From: JBBAFM01 sp041655415 | Lineage (GTDB): Bacteria > Bacillota > Clostridia > Peptostreptococcales > JAAYPU01 | DNA length: 55,512 nt | Direction of reading: 5' to 3' | Assembly (NCBI GenBank): GCA_964429195.1 | Contig: CAYSBC010000004.1 | Span: 1-55,512 of the forward strand | Shown: positions 49,575 to 55,512 of the stretch, one piece after another | Layout of the letters: every line of letters starts with the position of its first letter | Position numbering within the stretch: position 1 is the first letter of the stretch | Notes under the pieces: generated by a model | What the model saw: the letters and a program-made list of their open reading frames with translations, nothing else | What the model was told of the DNA's origin: nothing | Databases searched by the model: none | Position numbers and translations under genes: made by a program

Positions 49575-50393
49575 TTAATATTCAAAAACCTTGCCTACTC
49601 CTACCTCTTTGACAGGGATTGCTTTACCTATTGCAATCTTGGAGGATAAATCTGTACAGTGGCATGGATGAATGCTTTCTAGCCCCAAGGACGCTAAATA
49701 TTCTACCGTCTTATCTATAATTGCCTTTTCCGGCCCCAGAAGATGAAAGCCACCAATGATGTCGATTATTTTACTTTCGCCTGTCACCTTTTTGGCCTGC
49801 TCACAGGTATTGCAAATTCCGGCGTGAGAACATCCGGCCACCACAACAATACCTTCTGCTGTTTTATAGGCTAAAGCCGTATCCTCCAGAAGAGAATCTT
49901 GTCTGTTCCCTAGGCTGGCAGCTGTGACCTTCTCAAAATCATTTTTTCTTTCTATTTCTCCTAAAAAAAATAAGTTTTCAGTAATATTCATGCCCTGTTT
50001 TGAAAATTGAAGGTCAAAATAATGGCTTAACTCTTCCTCTGACAACATCATTCCAATATTCCCCACAGGTGTGATTTTAGGAATCATTGCATCCGGATGC
50101 ATAATCATGATAGGCTTCTTGATGACCTTCTTTTTTGCTCTTTTTTCAGTGACATATTTTATATAGTGATAAATGCCATTTGTATGATCATAATGACCAT
50201 GTGAAAGGACCACAAAATCCAAATCTGTTAAATCGATACCCAGTTTCATAGCATTCTCAATATATGCTCCCGAATAACCCATGTCCCACAAGACTCTTTT
50301 TCCGTCCACTTCCAAGAAAAAAGACAAAGCTGATTCTGAAGTCATATAATTCCCTACGATGGCGTTGTTTTCCATCAATACTGTTAATTTCAT
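49575..50393 (-). CDS. Metallo-beta-lactamase-fold hydrolase, dihydropterin-RFAP-synthase-like group
   Basis: 272 residues. The zinc motif is LSHGHYDHTNG. Other marks are VLWDMGYSGAYIENAMKLGI (the strand ahead of it), GCSHAGICNTCEQA with a conserved His and Cys pair, IDIIGGFHLLG and HPCHCTDLSSK. This Cys/His-rich pattern is seen in the MBL group annotated as 7,8-dihydropterin-6-yl-methyl-RFA-P synthase-like. The biochemical role in Bacteria is not established. AGAGGTGAAATAAG precedes the ATG. It is the last gene after the nucleoside importer and likely shares its transcript. Confidence 0.88.
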   Translation of the reverse strand: MKLTVLMENNAIVGNYMTSESALSFFLEVDGKRVLWDMGYSGAYIENAMKLGIDLTDLDFVVLSHGHYDHTNGIYHYIKYVTEKRAKKKVIKKPIMIMHPDAMIPKITPVGNIGMMLSEEELSHYFDLQFSKQGMNITENLFFLGEIERKNDFEKVTAASLGNRQDSLLEDTALAYKTAEGIVVVAGCSHAGICNTCEQAKKVTGESKIIDIIGGFHLLGPEKAIIDKTVEYLASLGLESIHPCHCTDLSSKIAIGKAIPVKEVGVGKVFEY

Positions 50394-50414
50394 CTTATTT
50401 CACCTCTTCTTTCA

Positions 50415-51353
50415 TTATTCCTCACCCTTATCATAAGGCTGTCCGCTTGCAGCCGGTCCAACAGCTTTTCCGCCTACAACGATTAAAATAATAATAGTAG
50501 ATATATAGGGTAACATCCTCATAAATTCAGTGGGAACCGGTATGCCAAGCATATTGCCCTGTATGGAAATAGCCTCTGTTAAGCCAAAGAATAAACACGC
50601 AAAGGCAGCGCCAACAGGATGCCATTTTCCAAATACCAGTGCAGCCAGTGCAATAAATCCTCTTCCTGAAACCATATGTTCTCGGAACAATGCCGTATAA
50701 CCCACTGTAAGGGTAGCCCCACCGATTCCGGCCAAGCATCCTGATATGAGAACACAGATATATCTGATTTTGTAAACATGAATGCCCACTGTATCCGCGG
50801 CCTTAGGATGCTCTCCTACCGCTCTGAGCCTTAAGCCAAAAGGCGTCTTAAACATAACATAGTAAGCTATAATAACGACAAGCCAAGCCAGATACACAAA
50901 GGGTGTTAAATCGGCAAACAAATGCTCACCTAAAAAGGGGATTCTTTCTAAAAATCGAAGACTTTCCGGGTTTCTTGTCAATGTATGCCTTACAGCATCT
51001 GTTTGACCAAATCGTTTATAGACTATCTGCAATACATAGGATGTTAAGCCTACTGCTAAGAGGTTAATGGCTGTACCCATGACGACCTGATTCCCTTTTA
51101 AATGAATAGCGACAATGGCTAATAACAAAGCTGCTATCCCACCGGTTATCATAGCGGCTAACACGCCTACCCAAGGATTTCCTGTTATATCTGTAAACAA
51201 AATTGAAAAGAATGCACCAATAACCATCATACCTTCAAGGGCTATATTAACAACTCCCGATCTTTCCGAGAAAGCTCCTCCTACTGCTGCAAAAATCAAT
51301 GGTGTTGCAAGCCTAAGAGCTGAAGCAACTATGGCTACAATGATAATCTCCAT
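50415..51353 (-). CDS. BMP-type nucleoside ABC importer, permease 2
   Basis: 312 residues with eight or more membrane segments. Family marks are TPLIFAAVGGAFSERSGVVNIALEGMMVIGAF, FGLRLRAVGEHPKAADTVGIHV (coupling loop) and FIALAALVFGKWHPVGA. This matches the second permease of BmpA-linked purine-nucleoside importers (NupQ in Bacillus). Its ATG follows the stop of permease 1 with no gap, using GGTGGAG as ribosome site. Confidence 0.92.
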   Translation of the reverse strand: MEIIIVAIVASALRLATPLIFAAVGGAFSERSGVVNIALEGMMVIGAFFSILFTDITGNPWVGVLAAMITGGIAALLLAIVAIHLKGNQVVMGTAINLLAVGLTSYVLQIVYKRFGQTDAVRHTLTRNPESLRFLERIPFLGEHLFADLTPFVYLAWLVVIIAYYVMFKTPFGLRLRAVGEHPKAADTVGIHVYKIRYICVLISGCLAGIGGATLTVGYTALFREHMVSGRGFIALAALVFGKWHPVGAAFACLFFGLTEAISIQGNMLGIPVPTEFMRMLPYISTIIILIVVGGKAVGPAASGQPYDKGEE

Positions 51354-52490
51354 CTACTCCACCTGCCTTTTTTCCACGGATAAGAGTTCTTGCTTTTTCA
51401 TGTTTCGCTTCTCTCTAAAATCATAGATAATTTTGATGATATATTGGCTGGCTATAAAAACGATAATAATGCCTTGTATGATGGTTATAACCTCCTTGGG
51501 TATACCCGCCAATTGCATCCTTCGAGCACCGTTGGACAATATTCCAAAAAGGAATGAACTGGCTATGATACCGATTGGATGTAATCCCCCAACCAATCCT
51601 ACCGCTATACCCTCAAAACCATACCCCGGAGTAGCCGGTGATTGTGCGACATAGTAAGTGATACCCATGACATTGATCGCCCCGGCAATTCCTGCAATAG
51701 CGCCGGATAAGGCCATAGCAGTCAAAATATTTCTAGCCTTAGGAATACCGCCATATTCAGCAGCATCAGGGTTTAAACCACCACTTCTAAGCTCATAACC
51801 CAAAGTGGTTTTAAATAATACAAAGTACATGATGATTGCAATGCCTACAGCAATCAATATGCCCGTATGGGCACTTGATCGACCAAATATAGGAAAAATA
51901 TCTTTAAATTTAGTTAACCTTGCAACTAGTGGCAGAGCTACTGTGTGCGCTTCAGCTTTTGTTCCGCTTAATACGGATGGATTCAATACCGCTCTTACGA
52001 TATAGTTCACGAGATACAAAGCTGTATAATTCAACATAATCGAAGTAATAACTTCATGTATGCCTATCTTTGCTTTTAAAACACCTGCTATCGATGCCCA
52101 TAGTCCTCCTGCCAAAAAAGCCCCAAGAATCATAAGGATTATGAGCGGCAAATGAGGTAATCCTTGTCCGAACCATCCAATGGCAACAGCAGTGATTGCG
52201 CCCATTAAGAATTGACCTTCTCCACCAATGTTAAATAAACCTGTTCGAAAGGCGATTGAGAAGGATAATCCTGTAAGCAATATGGGTGTCATTTTAAAGA
52301 ATGTTTCACCTAATTTATCCATCCCCCCAAGACTTCCTTGAAAGAGAGCGAGATAGGCTACTCCTGGATCCTTTCCGGCTAATAGAATCAAAAATGCTCC
52401 AATAATAAATCCTACTATGATTGCTAACAATGGAAACCTCAAGGCACCCCAAAGATTCAACAGATTACTCTTCAACCTATTCGTTTTCAT
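51354..52490 (-). CDS. BMP-type nucleoside ABC importer, permease 1
   Basis: 378 residues, larger than permease 2, with ten or so membrane segments. Marks are FKMTPILLTGLSFSIAFRTGLFNIGGEGQFLMGA, LGYELRSGGLNPDAAEYGGIP (coupling loop) and YGFEGIAVGLVGGLHPIGII. It corresponds to NupP in the Bacillus importer. It starts 14 bases before the ATPase gene ends, with GAGGTGAGAGAAG in front of the ATG, and abuts permease 2. Confidence 0.92.
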   Translation of the reverse strand: MKTNRLKSNLLNLWGALRFPLLAIIVGFIIGAFLILLAGKDPGVAYLALFQGSLGGMDKLGETFFKMTPILLTGLSFSIAFRTGLFNIGGEGQFLMGAITAVAIGWFGQGLPHLPLIILMILGAFLAGGLWASIAGVLKAKIGIHEVITSIMLNYTALYLVNYIVRAVLNPSVLSGTKAEAHTVALPLVARLTKFKDIFPIFGRSSAHTGILIAVGIAIIMYFVLFKTTLGYELRSGGLNPDAAEYGGIPKARNILTAMALSGAIAGIAGAINVMGITYYVAQSPATPGYGFEGIAVGLVGGLHPIGIIASSFLFGILSNGARRMQLAGIPKEVITIIQGIIIVFIASQYIIKIIYDFREKRNMKKQELLSVEKRQVE

Positions 52491-54036
52491 CTTCTCTCAC
52501 CTCTTCATCTCTGTTTGCCTGATTATTTGTCCCCCCAGCCATCAAGAATCCCAATCTCTTCTCTGTGGCTTCCTTTGCATCCAGAATCTCTACTATTTTT
52601 CCATCGTAGATAACCGCTATTCTATCCGCCAAATCCAATACTTCATCCAATTCAAGAGATACGAGTAAAACAGCTTGTCCTTTGTCTCGAGACTCTATTA
52701 TTTTATTATGAACAAATTCAATAGCCCCTACGTCTAAACCCCGCGTAGGTTGGGCTGCAACAAGAAGCCTTGGGTCTTTATAAAATTCTCTGGCTACAAT
52801 AACCTTTTGTTGATTCCCACCCGACAAGGACTCTGCTGTTACATTTTCATCCGGTGTACGGATATCATATTCCTCAATGAGAGTCTTCGCATGTTCATGT
52901 ATTTTCTGATAATTCATAATTCCGTTTTTGCTGAAAGGTTCCTTATAATGATAACCTAGTATCATATTTTCAGCCAAATCATGGGGAAGTACTAAGCCTC
53001 TTTTTTGTCTGTCCTCAGGTATATGGGCAACACCGCAATTGATTATTTCTTTTGCAGAAGCATGGGTAATATCCTTTCCACTAATGGTCAATTGACCACT
53101 TTCTACCTTTCTCAATCCGGTAATCGCTTCTACAAGTTCTTTTTGACCATTCCCATCAACACCGGCAATAGCTAAGACTTCTGAAGCATGTACATTAAAT
53201 GTTGCATCCTTTACTGCATCAAGGTGTCTGTTATCCTTGACCTTTAAATTTTTTACACTTAAGATAATTTCGCCCGGTTCAATTTCTTTTTTTTCCGTAT
53301 GAAAGCTTACCTTTCTCCCTACCATCATTTCTGCTAATTCTTCTGTGGTCGTATCCTTAGTGTCAATGACATTGATTATTTTTCCTCTTCTTATGACTGT
53401 TACTCTGTCGCTCATCGCCATTATTTCTTTAAGCTTGTGGGTAATAAGTATAATAGATTTACCTTCATTCGCTAAATTCCTTATAATCTTGCCCAATTCT
53501 TCTATCTCTTGAGGTGTAAGAACAGCTGTTGGTTCATCCAAAATCAGAATATCTGCTCCTCTGTAAAGTGCTTTTAATATTTCCACCCTTTGTTGTAAAC
53601 CGACTGAAATATCCCGAACCTTTACCGAAAGTTCTACTTCTAATCCAAAGGCCTCAGAGATCTTTTTTACCTCTTCTGTGGCTTTCTTCATATCCAGCTG
53701 AAAACCATTGTATTTTGTAATTTCATTACCTAATATAATATTTTCTGCTATGGTAAAAGGTGGTACCAACATAAAGTGCTGATGCACCATACCTATCCCA
53801 TGTTGAATAGCTACGTTGGGATCCTTGACATGGACTTGTTTACCCTTAATATAGATATCCCCTGAAGTGGGCTGATATAATCCATAGAGCATATTCATCA
53901 GAGTGGTTTTCCCTGCACCGTTTTCTCCTAAGAGTACATGTATTTCACCCTTTTTTAAAGAAAAATTGACATTATCATTAGCTAAAACTCCAGGAAACTG
54001 TTTTGTAATATTTTTCATTTCTACTACGCAAGACAT
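52477..54036 (-). CDS. BMP-type nucleoside ABC importer, double ATPase
   Basis: 519 residues with two ABC domains in one chain, as in sugar and nucleoside importers (NupO in Bacillus). The first has GENGAGKTTLMN, the signature SVGLQQRVEILKAL and ILDEPTAVLTPQEI. The second has a degenerate Walker A GVDGNGQKEL, the signature LSGGNQQKVIVARE and QPTRGLDVGAIEFV, the usual split of work in this family. The start at 54036 is some 12 bases from GGGGAG; an ATG six codons in is possible. A terminator between bmpA and this gene probably lowers its expression. Confidence 0.93.
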   Translation of the reverse strand: MSCVVEMKNITKQFPGVLANDNVNFSLKKGEIHVLLGENGAGKTTLMNMLYGLYQPTSGDIYIKGKQVHVKDPNVAIQHGIGMVHQHFMLVPPFTIAENIILGNEITKYNGFQLDMKKATEEVKKISEAFGLEVELSVKVRDISVGLQQRVEILKALYRGADILILDEPTAVLTPQEIEELGKIIRNLANEGKSIILITHKLKEIMAMSDRVTVIRRGKIINVIDTKDTTTEELAEMMVGRKVSFHTEKKEIEPGEIILSVKNLKVKDNRHLDAVKDATFNVHASEVLAIAGVDGNGQKELVEAITGLRKVESGQLTISGKDITHASAKEIINCGVAHIPEDRQKRGLVLPHDLAENMILGYHYKEPFSKNGIMNYQKIHEHAKTLIEEYDIRTPDENVTAESLSGGNQQKVIVAREFYKDPRLLVAAQPTRGLDVGAIEFVHNKIIESRDKGQAVLLVSLELDEVLDLADRIAVIYDGKIVEILDAKEATEKRLGFLMAGGTNNQANRDEEVREDENE

Positions 54037-54100
54037 TCTCTTTTATTTCTCCCCTTCCTAAAGCTGTATCATCAATCGGGTGAGCTGGTATACAATATAT

Positions 54101-54136
54101 AATAAAGGTCAGAAGACTCCCATTCTGACCTTTATT
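54101..54136 (-). terminator. Terminator or attenuator between bmpA and the importer ATPase
   Basis: AATAAAGGTCAGAA (54101-54114) pairs with TTCTGACCTTTATT (54123-54136), 14 perfect base pairs with an eight-base loop. With the promoter ahead of bmpA it would leave most transcripts with bmpA alone and let some read on. Confidence 0.85.
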
Positions 54137-54171
54137 TATATTTTGATTTCAAAATTTATTCGATGCTCCTC

Positions 54172-55230
54172 TTATAAAGTAGGAATTTCAAATGCTTCTA
54201 CTTCTTCTCTGGTAGCAGGAACTGTAAATGTACCATCTATGATAGCTGCTTTGTATTTTTCAATTTCAGCCTTAAGCTCTTCTGTTAAATTTTCTCCAGC
54301 ATCTCCAACTCCAATACCGTCATCGCTAAGTCCAAATGTTCTTACTTGGCCTTCAAATGTACCTTCTATAGCAGCTTTGGCTGCATCATATGTAGCAGTA
54401 TCTACCCTTTTCAACATAGAGCATAGTATATTCTCTGCATTTTCAGGAGACGTCAAAGCTTGATCTGCGTCAACTCCTATAGCCCAGAAATCATTTTCTG
54501 TTGCTGCTTGAAGTAATCCAAGACCAACACCGCCTGCTGCGTGGTAAATAACGTCTGCGCCTTGCTTGTATTGAGCCGTAGCTATTTCTTTACCTTTAGC
54601 TACATCGCCGAAGGAATCTGCATATTCTACAAAGATTGTTGCATCCGGATTGGCAGTTTTTACGCCTGCTAAGAATCCGCTTTCAAAAACGATAATGGTT
54701 GGGAATTCCATTCCGCCGATATAACCTACTTTATTGGATTCAGTAGCAAGACCTGCAGCGATACCGACTAAGAATGATCCTTCATTTTCTTTGAATTTTA
54801 ACCCATATATGTTGTCAACATCTTGTTTATCGTCAAAATCCAAGTCCCCGACTCCATCTACAAGAGCAAATTTGATATCAGGGTTTTCCTTAGCAGCTTC
54901 GACTGTAGCAGCCTCCATCATAAAGCCAACACAAACGATTAAAGCAGGGTCTTCTTCCAAGGCTGTTTGAATATTAGGTGCATAATCGTCTTCTGTAGCT
55001 GATTGAAGAATGTTGAGCTTAAACCCATATTCTTCTTTTGCCCTTTCAAGACCTGCCCATGCTAAATCATTAAATGATTTATCACCTAATCCACCGGTGT
55101 CAGTAATCATAGTTACAACCATACCTTCTCCAGGTAACTCAGCTGCTGGGGGTGCTTCTTCAGGTTGACATCCGACAAGAGCAAATACCATAACAATCAT
55201 TAGTGATACCGATAAAATTCTCTTGAACAT
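54172..55230 (-). CDS. BMP-family nucleoside-binding lipoprotein
   Basis: 352 residues from the ATG at 55230, behind GAGGGAGAG. The lipobox is ALVGC, so it is anchored outside the cell. The BMP (PnrA-like) domain shows ITDTGGLGDKSFNDLAWAGL, IVCVGFMMEAATVEAA, VGYIGGMEFPTIIVFESGFLAGVK, DVIYHAAGGVGLGLLQAA and AIGVDADQ. PnrA-type proteins bind purine nucleosides. It opens the importer operon with its own promoter. No purine riboswitch is visible in its leader. Confidence 0.94.
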   Translation of the reverse strand: MFKRILSVSLMIVMVFALVGCQPEEAPPAAELPGEGMVVTMITDTGGLGDKSFNDLAWAGLERAKEEYGFKLNILQSATEDDYAPNIQTALEEDPALIVCVGFMMEAATVEAAKENPDIKFALVDGVGDLDFDDKQDVDNIYGLKFKENEGSFLVGIAAGLATESNKVGYIGGMEFPTIIVFESGFLAGVKTANPDATIFVEYADSFGDVAKGKEIATAQYKQGADVIYHAAGGVGLGLLQAATENDFWAIGVDADQALTSPENAENILCSMLKRVDTATYDAAKAAIEGTFEGQVRTFGLSDDGIGVGDAGENLTEELKAEIEKYKAAIIDGTFTVPATREEVEAFEIPTL

Positions 55231-55306
55231 ACTTTTCTCTCCCTCCAATTGTAAGATTTTGTTTCCAGGTTAAAAAACTTCATAATAGCATTCTGGACTC
55301 TTCTTA

Positions 55307-55334
55307 ATTATACACTTTTTTCATTGAAAATCAA
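55307..55334 (-). promoter_or_regulatory. Promoter of the BMP importer operon
   Basis: Minus strand: TTGATT (55329-55334), a 16-base spacer and TATAAT (55307-55312), about 75 bases ahead of the lipoprotein start. Confidence 0.75.
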
Positions 55335-55370
55335 AATCATTTATGCAAATATTACCACTTCAACAATTTT

Positions 55371-55512
55371 TTATAAAGTATCAAGGATTTGAAGCTTAAC
55401 CTGTCCGAATATATCGACCACTCTTACCGCAATATCCTTCTTATTTTTTTGTTTTACAAGAGCTTCCTTCTCCATTTTCCCCTTAGATTTACTGCTATAC
55501 CAGGTAGGCGTC
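55371..55512 (-). CDS. C-terminal end of an unidentified gene (cut by the window edge)
   Basis: The minus-strand frame is open from the window edge to a TAA at 55371-55373 and gives 46 residues: Lys/Ser-rich at first (WYSSKSKGKMEKEALVKQK), then KDIAVRVVDIFGQVKLQILDTL. The final strand VRVVDIFGQ hints at a nucleic-acid or nucleotide protein tail, but I cannot name a family. It ends 36 bases before the bmpA promoter. Confidence 0.55.
   Translation of the reverse strand, partial: TPTWYSSKSKGKMEKEALVKQKNKKDIAVRVVDIFGQVKLQILDTL

Noticed and set aside
55231..55370. Possible purine riboswitch ahead of the BMP lipoprotein gene
   Set aside because: The leader is short and lacks the conserved purine-aptamer loops; only a promoter and a ribosome site are seen.

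Overview
The window reads as chromosome from a low-GC, endospore-forming anaerobe of the Clostridia (Bacillota). Supporting signs are strong AGGAGG-type ribosome binding sites, a T-box leader, a CtsR operator, a Spo0E-like phosphatase, the sporulation-linked YIEGIA protein with its small partner beside der-plsY-gpsA, a LysM/GH18 spore-type hydrolase, and a B12-dependent class II ribonucleotide reductase. I see no rRNA, tRNA, CRISPR array, transposase or prophage. Most of the window is housekeeping, with a few decayed or rearranged spots.

Layout. 1-3.8 kb: LysM proteins, a membrane protein, a lipoprotein and a Spo0E-like regulator. 3.8-6.9 kb: ilvC-ilvB behind a T-box leader, with no ilvN. 7-17.5 kb: a small Gly/Cys-rich membrane protein, an RluA-type pseudouridine synthase, NAD kinase, fabI, pepF, murI, three unrecognised acidic proteins and nrdJ. 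17.5-20.8 kb: aconitase and isocitrate dehydrogenase, which together make 2-oxoglutarate. 20.9-27.1 kb: two small cupins, then a MarR regulator, a methyltransferase and a nickel/peptide-type ABC importer. The importer's two ATPases look collapsed by a deletion, and a Fur-box-like palindrome lies in front of the methyltransferase. 27.1-33.6 kb: a zinc-homeostasis locus with divergent znuA and znuC-znuB-zur, a CobW-family GTPase, a GTPase-permease fusion carrying a one-base frameshift, and a TIGR03943-type partner. 33.6-35.2 kb: a DUF4491 protein, the remains of an MFS transporter, and an MBL hydrolase. 35.4-39.1 kb: a CtsR-controlled DnaJ-like protein and ClpB. 39.2-42.4 kb: an M50 protease, a DUF815 ATPase and glyA. 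42.5-45.3 kb: a 240-bp palindrome, an RseC-like protein, thioredoxin and cardiolipin synthase. 45.3-49.5 kb: YIEGIA, its partner, der, plsY and gpsA. 49.6-55.2 kb: an MBL hydrolase and a BMP-type nucleoside ABC importer. A partial gene runs off the right end.

The least ordinary things are (i) a dispersed two-hairpin repeat near 7.3, 12.6, 15.0, 42.9 and 43.4 kb, which in two places supplies the C-terminal codons of proteins; (ii) the 240-bp palindrome at 42.5 kb; (iii) the frameshifted GTPase-permease fusion in the zinc locus; (iv) the Fur-box-like operator next to a MarR/methyltransferase/ABC cluster whose ATPases are broken. I did not find a clearly new multi-gene defence or biosynthetic system. 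Start codons were chosen by ribosome-binding-site spacing where the longest reading frame looked over-extended.
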